55,634 nt of DNA, from positions 1 to 55,634 of the forward strand of contig JADLEQ010000084.1 of assembly GCA_020846005.1 (NCBI GenBank), in the 5' to 3' direction. The notes beneath the pieces are model-generated. The model saw only the letters and a list, made by a program, of their open reading frames with translations. It had not been told where the DNA came from and did not search any database. This DNA is from Polyangiaceae bacterium. GTDB lineage: Bacteria; Myxococcota_A; Polyangia; Polyangiales; Polyangiaceae. This document shows positions 35,306 to 42,837 of the stretch, in pieces. Both the position numbers and the translations under genes were made by a program. Position 1 is the stretch's first letter. The number at the start of each line of letters is the position of its first letter.

Positions 35306-35328
35306 GGCGGAGGAGAAGGGATTCGAAC
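35306..35328. repeat. Distal att-like copy of the tRNA-Ser 3' end
   Basis: These 23 bases match 37511-37533 at 22 of 23 positions (T at 35322 against G at 37527). On the minus strand the copy runs from the T-loop GTTCGA through the acceptor stem. Bases upstream of it cannot form a T stem or the rest of a tRNA, so it is a 3'-end duplication, not a second tRNA gene. Confidence 0.85.
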
Positions 35329-35468
35329 TGCTGCCGTTCCCAAGGTCGAAGGCGGCGCCCTCGTGAAGGCGTCGGAGGTCACGACGCTCGCGAGCCCAGC
35401 GCTCCTACGGGCCCGGCAAGCCTTGATGGACCCGACGGTGCGCCGAGGTCGCCGAGCTCGACCTCACC

Positions 35469-35714
35469 GTGAAGGCCCCTCGGCTGCTCGGGGAACACGA
35501 CCTCCGGCCGTGGGCCGTCGAGGTTGCCGTCCGAGTGCTGGTCGGGGAGCCCCACCTGACGTTCGCGAGCCCGATCCTGCCGGCGGGGGCCCGAGAGCTC
35601 GGTGCCGGCTCGGCGGCGGTCGGCCGCCTGATCCCTGCGGTCGATCGAGAATTCCGTCTCCCCGGAGGGTGGGCTCGGGCAGAGATCGGTCCAATCGCGG
35701 GTTGTTTCGTGTAA
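35469..35714 (+). CDS. Possible small protein directly upstream of the TIGR04255 gene
   Basis: A GTG-initiated 81-codon frame with about 80 percent GC-ending codons; its TAA is four bases before the next ATG. The peptide (LLGEHDLRPWAVEVAVRVLV, AVGRLIPAVDREFRLPGG) matches nothing I know. The frame is open a further 14 codons upstream without a better start, and no Shine-Dalgarno sequence is near. It may be a real operon member, an N-terminally truncated gene, or noise. Confidence 0.3.
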   Translation: MKAPRLLGEHDLRPWAVEVAVRVLVGEPHLTFASPILPAGARELGAGSAAVGRLIPAVDREFRLPGGWARAEIGPIAGCFV

Positions 35715-35718
35715 CAAC

Positions 35719-36483
35719 ATGCTCGTGACCGGAGCCGCGAAGCGCCACTACGACGAGCCCCCGCTCGAAGAGGCGATCTTCGAGCTCCTGGTGCCGCCCT
35801 CGGCTCCCTGGTCCCCGAGCCAGGCGGAGGAGCTTGCCAAGCGGTTGCCCACGTACGCCGGCAAGCGCGAGGACCTCGAGGATTTCAACGTGTTCTTTCG
35901 GCTCGGCCCGGGCAAGTCGGTGGCCCAGGGAGTGAACCCCGGTGCTCGTCGAACGCGGCTCTGGAACGCCGAACAGACCCGAGCCGTGCAGTTCGGTGCT
36001 GAGATGTGTACCCACAACGTTCGGAAGCCCTACGGCCACTTCGAGGACCACCTCGACTCCATCGAGGAGCTCTTCGCGGCCTACCTCGACGTGATGAAGC
36101 CTCACCACCTCGGCTGGGTTGGGCAGCGGTACCTCAACATCGTGAAGCTGCCTCCGGGCTCGTCACCCTCGGACTATTTCGAGATGTACCCCCACCTCCC
36201 TGCGGAACTCCCTCCGGCTCACCGGCCGTTCGCCGTCCAGGTGGAAACAGCTAGCTTCGATCAGGGGAACGTCGTGGTGAACCTCGGCCTGCTCGAGGCC
36301 AGGCCGGATGCTGCGGTCTACACGATCGACGTGTACGCTCGTTCATCTGGGGACGTAGCCCTCACAGCCGGTGACCTCATGGCGTGGCAGAGGCAAGCAC
36401 ACCTCGGGATCGTGAAGTCGTTCGAGGTGACCATCACGGGCAAGGCCCGCACGCTCTTCAAGGAGACCTCATGGCAGTCCTAG
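35719..36483 (+). CDS. TIGR04255-family protein
   Basis: A 254-aa soluble protein from ATG 35719 (GTG 35725 is an alternative). It matches the sporadically distributed TIGR04255 family: an N-terminal DEPPLEEAIFELLVPP block, a central region with KPYGHFEDHLDSIEELFAAY and LGWVGQRYLNIVKLPP, and a C-terminal VYTIDVYARSSGDV and WQRQAHLGIVKSFEVTIT, ending in FKETSW. The family has no established function, and its patchy distribution points to mobile or accessory roles. The next gene overlaps its last 13 bases, so translation is coupled. Codon use is less GC-biased than in neighbouring genes. Confidence 0.9.
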   Translation: MLVTGAAKRHYDEPPLEEAIFELLVPPSAPWSPSQAEELAKRLPTYAGKREDLEDFNVFFRLGPGKSVAQGVNPGARRTRLWNAEQTRAVQFGAEMCTHNVRKPYGHFEDHLDSIEELFAAYLDVMKPHHLGWVGQRYLNIVKLPPGSSPSDYFEMYPHLPAELPPAHRPFAVQVETASFDQGNVVVNLGLLEARPDAAVYTIDVYARSSGDVALTAGDLMAWQRQAHLGIVKSFEVTITGKARTLFKETSWQS

Positions 36484-36755
36484 CTCTACCGCTCCACACA
36501 GAGGTCGTAGATCGGCGACCCGTACCCGCCATCGTCGAGCGGTTCTTGGATCGCCCGGGGTCAGGCTGGAACCTGACGAACATCTCCACCGTCCTCCCCG
36601 CTCCGCCCGTGGTTCGGGTCGAAGAGGAGCTCGTGCTGGAACACATGCGGCTCCAGCCGGCGGGCAGGAGCGTCCTCGCAGAGGTGCAGATCGGCGATCC
36701 TCTCCGTTTCAAGTCACGACCGGGCGACTTCGATTTCGACCCGGGCGAGGAATGA
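36471..36755 (+). CDS. Small middle protein of the TIGR04255 operon (94 aa)
   Basis: ATG 36471 has AAGGAG seven bases upstream (inside the end of the TIGR04255 gene) and overlaps that gene by 13 bases. The product is soluble and acidic toward its end (FDFDPGEE), with a hydrophobic N-terminal strand MAVLALPLHTEVV, a GSGWNLTNISTVLPAPPV stretch, and MRLQPAGRSVLAEVQIGDPL. No known domain. The next gene overlaps by four bases (ATGA). Size and central position would suit an adaptor, antitoxin or chaperone, but that is speculation. Confidence 0.85.
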   Translation: MAVLALPLHTEVVDRRPVPAIVERFLDRPGSGWNLTNISTVLPAPPVVRVEEELVLEHMRLQPAGRSVLAEVQIGDPLRFKSRPGDFDFDPGEE

Positions 36756-37390
36756 CGACGGACTGGCCCTGGTACGAGGTGGTGACGGGCGAGGCCCTCG
36801 ACCAAGGCGACATCATCCCGGCCTGCCCGGTGCTCATCGCGGTCGAACGGGCCGGCACGCAGGGCACCCCGACAGCCAAGCTCTCGCCGATCACGGCTCT
36901 TGTCGTGACCCAGACGTGCGACCTGGTGCAGGACAAGACCGAGAGCGTGATCGTCTGTGCCATGTGGTCTGTGGGCCAGGTCGTTCTTCAAGATCCAACG
37001 CTGCGAACGAAGGCCGAGGAGGCGTGCAACAAGGAGAAGCTCGGCCCGCTGCCCTCGGAGATTTCGAAGACGCTTGATGCGAAGGTCGAGCGAATCATCG
37101 AGAAGAGCGGGCCGCTCCGGAGTCACTTCAACGCCATCATCAAGGGGGAGCGACCCGCCTACGCCATGCTCGCCGAGCATCCCGAGTCTGGCTCACCGAG
37201 GTGGATCGTGAGCTTCGAGCACGTGTACGCGATGCCGAAGGGCGTCGTCAGCAAGGCCGCCCAGGAGGCAGGTTCGCGGCTTCGCCTGCGCCCACCCTAC
37301 CGCGAGCACGTCTCGGCAGCGTTCGGCGGGTTCTTCGCTCGCATCGGTCTGCCGGTGGACATCGTGCAGTACAAGTCGAAGGCCATGTAG
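36752..37390 (+). CDS. TQTCDL-motif protein, third gene of the TIGR04255 operon
   Basis: Starts at ATG 36752 within an ATGA overlap; 212 aa, soluble. The N-terminus EALDQGDIIPACPV leads to ALVVTQTCDLVQDK, a motif of a poorly studied family with a conserved TQ/SQ-x-CD-L core. The middle is helical (KTLDAKVERIIEKSGPLRSH), followed by WIVSFEHVYAMPKG and a conserved-looking end LRPPYREHVSAAFGGFF ARIGLP. The invariant-looking Cys and Asp of QTCD could form a catalytic or metal site. Function is unknown; co-translation with TIGR04255 implies a joint role. Confidence 0.9.
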   Translation: MTTDWPWYEVVTGEALDQGDIIPACPVLIAVERAGTQGTPTAKLSPITALVVTQTCDLVQDKTESVIVCAMWSVGQVVLQDPTLRTKAEEACNKEKLGPLPSEISKTLDAKVERIIEKSGPLRSHFNAIIKGERPAYAMLAEHPESGSPRWIVSFEHVYAMPKGVVSKAAQEAGSRLRLRPPYREHVSAAFGGFFARIGLPVDIVQYKSKAM

Positions 37391-37510
37391 CCCCGTCGTC
37401 ACGCTGTTTCCACGGCCTCGGTCCCGTGGCGACGTCTCGCATCCCGTCACGACCGGCCCGGTGGCAACGAACCTCTTCGAGGGTCACCCGTGAGACCGGG
37501 CCGCTCTTTC

Positions 37511-37533
37511 GGCGGAGGAGAAGGGAGTCGAAC
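37511..37533. repeat. Proximal att-like repeat inside the tRNA-Ser 3' end
   Basis: The tRNA-side partner of 35306-35328. It covers the T-loop, the 3' T stem, the acceptor strand, the discriminator base and two bases beyond, the segment normally used by tRNA-targeting integrases. Confidence 0.85.
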
Positions 37534-37599
37534 CCCTGGGCGACTTGCGCCGCCGGCGGTTTTCAAAACCGCTGCCTTAGACCACTCGGCCACTCCTCC
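37513..37599 (-). tRNA. tRNA-Ser (anticodon UGA)
   Basis: An 87-base gene on the minus strand. The seven-base acceptor stem pairs GGAGGAG with CTCCTCC. The D arm has GGCCGAGTGGTCTAAGGC, and the anticodon stem GCGGT/ACCGC encloses the loop TTTGAAA (anticodon TGA, reading UCN codons). A long serine-type variable arm and the T-loop GTTCGACTC follow. CCA is not encoded (CCG follows the discriminator G). Its 3' end borders the mini-island. Confidence 0.97.
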
Positions 37600-37782
37600 G
37601 GACGGGTATCAGACGATCGGGGTAGCGAGGACGACCTCCAGCTCGGGTTCAGGCGACTCGGCCGGCGGCCGGTCCGGGGCGCGGGGCGCGGGGCGCGATA
37701 TCTTAGCGCCGGCGCCGGCCGCCGTCGCGCGCAGACGCGCGGCACCCACTCGCGCCGCCCGGCTGGGCGCCTCCGATCGACC

Positions 37783-38460
37783 TCATCGCCGCCCGAGACG
37801 CTGCTCGAGCTCCGCGAGCCACGCCAGCACGGCGTCGAGCTCGGCGTGGGGCTCGGGGAACACGACCAACGCCCCGCCGTCGGTCACCGCGCCGACCGGA
37901 CTCGACTCGAGCACGCCTCGGATGGCCGCTCGGGCCTGCGGGTCGAGCAGCCTCGTCGCGCCGGCCGCGTCCCGCGCGCGAACGATGAAGTCGCGATCGA
38001 AGTCGGGATCACCGTGGAACCTCACGTCCTCCCCATCGAGCCGCGTCCCCGGCCACGCGTGGTCGAGCAGCGCGTCGACCATCGTCGCGGCGGGACCCTG
38101 CCGATCGGCCAGCGCTCCTCGCAGCGATCCAGCGACGACGATGAGCCCGAGGTCCAGCGGGGTCGCGAGCTCGAGGACGACCCACGTCCCGCCGACCCGA
38201 TCAGCGCCGGGCGGGTCCTCATCGCGGCCGCGGTCCATGGCGACGGCGAGGAGCTTCGCTCGCCCGACGGAACCTCGGAGCGTCGTCACCTCGCGGCCAC
38301 GCAGGCGCTCCTCGGTGAGACTCCACCCGCGCTCCCGCGCGAGCGTCGCCCACCGCCGCCGCGCCCGCGCCCTCCGCCTCGCCGACCGCAGGACGCCGCC
38401 CGCGATCGCGACGACGGGCGCCACCGCGGCGAGCACGCCAGCCCAGTCCAGGAGCTCCAC
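37783..38460 (-). CDS. Single-span membrane protein of unknown function
   Basis: A GTG at 38460 is chosen because the predicted membrane helix (LLDWAGVLAAVAPVVAIAGG) then lies at the N-terminus, followed by a basic stop-transfer stretch (RSARRRARARRRW); the frame is open to 38691. The 225-aa product has a soluble domain of about 185 residues with WVVLELATPLDLGLIVVAGS, GEDVRFHGDPDFDRDFIVRA and a C-terminal amphipathic helix. This resembles generic myxobacterial proteins without assigned function. The stretch between the tRNA and this gene (37600-37782) shows only a short GC-rich repeat. Confidence 0.75.
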   Translation of the reverse strand: MELLDWAGVLAAVAPVVAIAGGVLRSARRRARARRRWATLARERGWSLTEERLRGREVTTLRGSVGRAKLLAVAMDRGRDEDPPGADRVGGTWVVLELATPLDLGLIVVAGSLRGALADRQGPAATMVDALLDHAWPGTRLDGEDVRFHGDPDFDRDFIVRARDAAGATRLLDPQARAAIRGVLESSPVGAVTDGGALVVFPEPHAELDAVLAWLAELEQRLGRR

Positions 38461-38712
38461 GTCCGGATGAGACGACGCGGCGCGGCGCCGGTCAACCGCT
38501 GCACTGCGGCGGCGAGGGACGCTCGCCCCGGCCGGCCCGGGGCCGGCCTCCGGCGCGTTGGGTGGCGCGCGGCGCGGGCTCGAGCGCCGTAGCCCGTCGG
38601 CCCCTTGCGACGACGAGCCGGTGTGCGAGAATCGGGCGTTCGGTGGGTGCGGCATCCAGAGCGCCGCTCGCGGCGATCGATCTCGCGCCAACGCGCTTCA
38701 GCCGGAGGAGTC

Positions 38713-40233
38713 ATGAATTCGCTGCATCGATTCGTCGCGAGCTCGTCGGTCAGCCTGCTCGCGCTGGGTTGCGCGGCGTCCCCCGACGGCCCGCGCGGCG
38801 CGGGCTCCAACACCGGGGCGACCGGAAGCGGGGGCGGAGGCGGGGGCGGAGGCGCGGGGGCGGCCGGCGCGGCAGGAGCGGGCGGATCCTCCGGTACCGG
38901 CGGGGGGACGGGGAGCGGGGGCGGCGCAGGGAGCGCCGGGGCGGGAGGCGGCGGTGGCGTCGCTGGCAGCGGGGGCGGGGGCGGGAGCGCGGGGGCGGGA
39001 GGCTCACCGCAGCCGGTGGACTGCTCCGGCATCTCGTCCGCCGGCCATCAGCTCTGCGCGAGCAGCGCGACGACGTGTGCGGCCGTGTTCACCGACGGCG
39101 CCGGCTGCGACGCGGTGTGTGCGGTCGCCGGCCTGAGCTGCACCAGCGCGCTCGAGAACGTCGAAGGCCAGTGCGCGGCGGACACGACTCGGCCCCCGGT
39201 CCCGTGCAGCGCCGGTCACCAGTCCGACTACTGCGTCTGCGGCGGGCCCGGCGCTGGCACCGGCGGCGCCGCCGGCACGGGCGGCGGCGGCTCCGGGGGG
39301 GCGTCCGGCGGCGGAACGATCCGCATCACGGATCCGGTGCCCGGATTCGCGAGCGTCGCGGGCGGCACCACGGGCGGCGGGACGGACCTCGGCGAGGCCG
39401 TCACCGTCGAGACGATGAGCGCGCTCCAGTCCGCGGCGTCCGGCTCCGGTCGCAGAATCATCCTCGTGGAGCCCGGGACGTACAGCGGGACGCTCTCCCC
39501 GGGCTCCAACAAGACAATCCTCGGCAAGGGCCCGGGCGTCGTGATCCGCGGCAGCGTCAACGTGAGCGGCGTGAGCAACGTGATCCTCCGCAACGTGGCC
39601 GTGCGCGGCCTCCCGTGCGGCAGCTACGACGAGTGCCGCAACGGCGACGACGCCGTGTACATCGGCAACGACGCACACCACGTCTGGTTGGACCACCTCG
39701 ATCTCTCCGACGGGCAGGACGGCAACTGCGACATGACGAAGGGCGCGGACTACGTGAGCGTCTCCTGGACGCGATTCCACTACACGTACGACAAGGAGCA
39801 CAGGTTCTCGAACCTGATCGCGGCCAGCGACGACGAGCCCTCGAGCGAGGGGAAGCTGCACATCACGTACCTGAGCTGCTACTGGGGCGACCGCGTCGAC
39901 ACGCGCCAGCCGCGCGGTCGCTTCGGCGAAGTCCACCTGCTCAACAACTACCACAAGACGGGCGGCGGGCAGATCCACGGCGTGGGTAAGGACCTCGCCG
40001 TCATCGCCGAGTCGTGCGTCTACCACGAGTCCGGCTCGATCTGGACGGACATGGGGAGCCCACGAGGCTGGCGTGGGCTCGGCAACGAGGGCACCGCGAG
40101 CGACATGAACGCCTCCCGGGGCACGGTCTTCCAGATCCCGTACGCGTACACGGCTCTTCCGGCGTCCCAGGTCGTCGCCGCGGTCACCGCCGCGAGCTGC
40201 GGGGCGGGCAACACCTGCACGCTCGCGTACTAG
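38713..40233 (+). CDS. Secreted pectate lyase (PL1 family) with Gly-rich spacer
   Basis: ATG 38713 has GGAGGAG right upstream. The 506-aa precursor has a lipobox-like LALGC, a Gly/Ala/Ser spacer (about residues 34-97), and a Cys-rich module. From about 205 on comes a right-handed beta-helix lyase: ILVEPGTYSGTL, VWLDHLDLSDGQDGNCD, KGADYVSVSWTRFHYTYDKEH, GKLHITYLSCYWGD, and DTRQPRGRFGEVHLLNNYHK with the RxPxxR catalytic-region Arg. Such enzymes cleave polygalacturonate by beta-elimination with calcium. The same frame continues after the TAG with coding-like composition (see 40234-40344). Confidence 0.9.
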   Translation: MNSLHRFVASSSVSLLALGCAASPDGPRGAGSNTGATGSGGGGGGGGAGAAGAAGAGGSSGTGGGTGSGGGAGSAGAGGGGGVAGSGGGGGSAGAGGSPQPVDCSGISSAGHQLCASSATTCAAVFTDGAGCDAVCAVAGLSCTSALENVEGQCAADTTRPPVPCSAGHQSDYCVCGGPGAGTGGAAGTGGGGSGGASGGGTIRITDPVPGFASVAGGTTGGGTDLGEAVTVETMSALQSAASGSGRRIILVEPGTYSGTLSPGSNKTILGKGPGVVIRGSVNVSGVSNVILRNVAVRGLPCGSYDECRNGDDAVYIGNDAHHVWLDHLDLSDGQDGNCDMTKGADYVSVSWTRFHYTYDKEHRFSNLIAASDDEPSSEGKLHITYLSCYWGDRVDTRQPRGRFGEVHLLNNYHKTGGGQIHGVGKDLAVIAESCVYHESGSIWTDMGSPRGWRGLGNEGTASDMNASRGTVFQIPYAYTALPASQVVAAVTAASCGAGNTCTLAY

Positions 40234-40344
40234 TGCCGAGGCGATCCCGCGCTCGGCCGCCCGCAGGCGTTCCGCGAGCGGGACGACCGCTGGCCGTCGT
40301 ACTTCCTGCTCGAGCCGTGGCTGAACGCCGGGTGGAGCTGGTGA
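40234..40344 (+). other. In-frame coding-like extension after the pectate lyase stop
   Basis: Directly after TAG 40231-40233 the same frame stays open for 36 codons to TGA at 40342-40344. Nearly every codon ends in G or C, and the peptide (AFRERDDRWPSYFLLEPWL, then NAGWSW) is rich in aromatic residues. It may be the lost C-terminus of the lyase after a stop mutation, a fragment of another gene, or chance. Confidence 0.3.
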
Positions 40345-40402
40345 GCTGACGCGGCCCGGAGCGGCGGCGGGCGGCGCCGCCGCGCGGCGCCCCCGCCCGT
40401 GC

Positions 40403-40408
40403 GATACT
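40403..40408 (+). promoter_or_regulatory. -10-like box GATACT before the 40415 gene
   Basis: GATACT (four of six matches to TATAAT) ends six bases before the ATG at 40415, with no Shine-Dalgarno sequence. Confidence 0.35.
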
Positions 40409-40414
40409 CGGGCC

Positions 40415-41914
40415 ATGCGCGCCGCCCTCGCCGCCGCCGTCCTGCTCGTGTCGGGCGGCGCCGCGGCGGCCACCACCGCCGAGAACGCCGCGAAGTACCA
40501 GGCGCTCCGCACCCGGCTCGCCGCGGAGTTCATCGTCGTCGGAGACGAGCCCGGCGAGAGCCAGCCCGCCGACGAGCGCAAGGAGAACGAAGGCATCATC
40601 CGATGGTCGGACAGCACCATCGGGCTCGGCTGGTACCTCGGGATGCTGGCGACGGAGCACCACCTGCTCACGCACCCGGACGAATTCCCCGGCATGCCCG
40701 GCGACCCGGACGCGACGCTCGACGAACTCTACTACGCCCTCCGCGCGATGGAGCGCCTGGACTTCGTGGCGGACGCTTCCTTCCCGCCGCCGTGCACGCA
40801 GGAGGGGGCGCTGAACGGCTTCTTCGTGCGGGACGACGTGCCCGCTGGCTTCCACAGCCACTTCCCGCCCATGGCCGGGATGACCTCGGACTTCAGCGAC
40901 CCGGTGCTGACGAACAAGGAGATGAGCCAGGATCAGGTCTATCACGTGCTCCTCGGGCTCGCGCTCGTCCGAGCGCTCGTCCCCGCGCAGACGTTCGTGC
41001 GCGCGGTGGACCTGAGGTTCTGGGCGAGCGACCAGGCGCGGCGCATCCTCGAGCACGTCTCGAGCCACGGGTGGGCCATCACGAACCCCGCGTGCGGCGA
41101 CCGCCAGGTCGAGCGCGGCCCGGCCGCCGGCGGCTACTCCCACGGTACCCGGGCGGTGGCAGGGTATTTCACCGACGGCGCGTGGCTCCCTGAGGTCTCG
41201 GAGGCGGTGGCCTTCGCGTGGGAGCTCAGCCGCGATCCGAGCGCGCCGCAGTACTCGGACGAGGACAACCTCCACATGGCCATGGCCATCGCCGCCGTCG
41301 GCGACGGGTGGGGCGAGACGACGGCCGCCGATCTCGCGACGCTCATGGAGGAGCAGGACTGGCCTGCCTACCCGCTGCTCCATCGGGTGCTCCACCGCGT
41401 CGACGCCGGCTGGTGCACCGCCGCGGAGCGCGTCAACGACCGCGCCCGCGCGATGCTCGACGAGCTGCCCGCGAGCGCCGACCCGAGCTCGCCGCGACCC
41501 GGAGGCCCGGCGCCGCACGGGTTCACCGTGTGGCACCGGTTCATCCGCGGCAGGGACAAGCACTACGTGGGCTCGCCGGGGAGCGACGGCACTCGCTACA
41601 ACGGCGTCGACTACCTGGTGCTCCACAACCTCTACGCCATCGCGACGCCCTCCACCTGGAGCGGGGGCAGCGGTCCCGGCGTACCGGAGTGTCCGACCCG
41701 GACGGAGCCACCGCCGGAGGCGGGCACGGGCGGCCCCGACTCGTCCTCGACCCCTCCCCGATCGGGCGCGTCGCCGGGAGGTGACGGGAGCTGCCGCGCC
41801 GCGCCGGCCCGTTCGCAGCGCTCGCCGCGAGCGGCCTGGTGGGCGCTCGGGTTCACGATCGGGCTCGGGCTCCGGCGGCGTTCGGCGCGCCTCCCCGCGC
41901 CGTCCCGGCGATGA
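40415..41914 (+). CDS. Secreted helical-repeat protein with degenerate MYXO-CTERM tail
   Basis: The 499-aa precursor starts at ATG 40415 with a signal peptide cleaved near GAAAATTAE. The body looks like an all-helical alpha/alpha-toroid-type fold (GLGWYLGMLATEHHLL, QVYHVLLGLALVRALVPAQ, LHMAMAIAAVGDGWGE, LLHRVLHRVDAGWC), possibly binding sugar or lipid. A Pro/Ser/Gly-rich linker leads to a tail with Cys, then a hydrophobic segment (AAWWALGFTIGLGL) and an Arg cluster. This resembles MYXO-CTERM, the sorting signal of myxobacterial surface proteins, without its usual GC pair. No catalytic residues identified. Confidence 0.8.
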   Translation: MRAALAAAVLLVSGGAAAATTAENAAKYQALRTRLAAEFIVVGDEPGESQPADERKENEGIIRWSDSTIGLGWYLGMLATEHHLLTHPDEFPGMPGDPDATLDELYYALRAMERLDFVADASFPPPCTQEGALNGFFVRDDVPAGFHSHFPPMAGMTSDFSDPVLTNKEMSQDQVYHVLLGLALVRALVPAQTFVRAVDLRFWASDQARRILEHVSSHGWAITNPACGDRQVERGPAAGGYSHGTRAVAGYFTDGAWLPEVSEAVAFAWELSRDPSAPQYSDEDNLHMAMAIAAVGDGWGETTAADLATLMEEQDWPAYPLLHRVLHRVDAGWCTAAERVNDRARAMLDELPASADPSSPRPGGPAPHGFTVWHRFIRGRDKHYVGSPGSDGTRYNGVDYLVLHNLYAIATPSTWSGGSGPGVPECPTRTEPPPEAGTGGPDSSSTPPRSGASPGGDGSCRAAPARSQRSPRAAWWALGFTIGLGLRRRSARLPAPSRR

Positions 41915-41935
41915 GCCGAGGGCGGGGCGGCCTGC

Positions 41936-41941
41936 TAAGGT
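41936..41941 (+). promoter_or_regulatory. -10-like box TAAGGT before the 41949 gene
   Basis: TAAGGT ends seven bases before the ATG at 41949, again without a Shine-Dalgarno sequence. Confidence 0.4.
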
Positions 41942-41948
41942 TGCACGC

Positions 41949-42707
41949 ATGCGCGTGACGTCGCTCCTCGTCTTGCCGCTCTTGGCCCTTCCGCTCGCCT
42001 GCGGCGGCTCGACCACGGACCCAGGCCTCGGCGGCACCGGGGGCAGCGCCGGCGCTTCGGGCGCGGGCGGCTCGTCCGGCACGGGCGGCGCTTCGGGCGC
42101 GGGCGGCTCGTCCGGCACCGGCGGGGTCGACTGCGGCGCGTACGCGGACGAGACGCCCCCGACGACGGCGACCGTGCGCCTCGTCAACGCGCGCTCCGCG
42201 CCGATCTACTTGGGCGGCGGCGACGGCTGCGGCGAGCCCATGCTCTACGAGCTGCGCGGGCCGGAGCCCGGCGGCGAGCTCCGCCGGCTGCAGGTGTCGG
42301 GCTGCGGTTTCACCTGTGAGGATCTGCAAGAACACTCGGGCGGTTGTCCGGCGGCTTGCCTGATCCCGCCGGTGACGAAGATCGCGCCCGGCGGTCACCG
42401 TGATCTCGTCTGGTCGATGACGACCGCGGCCAGCGCGGCGATGCCCGCCGCCTGCTACGCGGAGCCTGGGATGGGCGGGGCGAGCTGCGATCGGTGGGTG
42501 ATACCACCCTCCGGAACCTACCTCGCGAGCGCGACCGCCGGCTCGGCGCTCGTCTGCAACGACGTGGGCCTCTGCGACTGCGACGCCGATCCGGACGGCT
42601 CGTGCCAGCTCTGGGGCGACGGCCAGCCCGACGGCGAGCCGCTCACCGCGTCCGCCTCGTTCGCGTTCCCGTCGGAGACGACGATCGTGCTCACGTTCGG
42701 CGACTGA
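41949..42707 (+). CDS. Cys-rich lipoprotein with Gly/Ser spacer
   Basis: ATG 41949 gives a 252-aa precursor with lipobox LPLAC and a short GGSSGTGGASGAGG spacer. The folded part has about twelve Cys (GCGFTCEDLQEHSGGC, CNDVGLCDCDADPDGSC), presumably in disulfides, on a beta-rich scaffold (TATVRLVNARSAPIYLGGG, ASASFAFPSETTIVLTFGD). It resembles other myxobacterial secreted proteins with this spacer and has no enzyme motif. Start choice follows the -10 box. Convergent with the nuclease gene; the gap 42708-42837 shows nothing supported. Confidence 0.85.
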   Translation: MRVTSLLVLPLLALPLACGGSTTDPGLGGTGGSAGASGAGGSSGTGGASGAGGSSGTGGVDCGAYADETPPTTATVRLVNARSAPIYLGGGDGCGEPMLYELRGPEPGGELRRLQVSGCGFTCEDLQEHSGGCPAACLIPPVTKIAPGGHRDLVWSMTTAASAAMPAACYAEPGMGGASCDRWVIPPSGTYLASATAGSALVCNDVGLCDCDADPDGSCQLWGDGQPDGEPLTASASFAFPSETTIVLTFGD

Positions 42708-42837
42708 GCGGGCGGGGGCGCGGCTCAGCGGCCGCCGTGGAGACGCCAGCACCTCCTCGAGAGCATCGTCGCCGCCATCGAGCCTCGTGGTCGGGAGCAC
42801 CCGCTCGGTGGGAGGGGCCCACCCGCCCGCCCCGCCC

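Larger units (their letters stand above)
35306..37533. mobile_element. tRNA-Ser-associated mini-island without integrase
   Basis: About 2.2 kb bounded by the tRNA-Ser 3' end and its imperfect copy. The interior has visibly more AT at third codon positions than flanking genes, and none of the surrounding secreted-protein theme. It holds the TIGR04255 operon and no recombinase gene, so the integrase was lost or acts in trans. No gene is supported between 35329 and 35468. Confidence 0.7.

Noticed and set aside
35306-35400. A second, decayed tRNA-Ser gene
   Set aside because: Only the 3' part from the T-loop is present; no T-stem partner, anticodon arm or D arm can be drawn, so an att-type duplication is the better reading.
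42708-42837. Coding-like minus-strand segment after the nuclease stop
   Set aside because: It is too short, without start or family match, and lies between two convergent gene ends.
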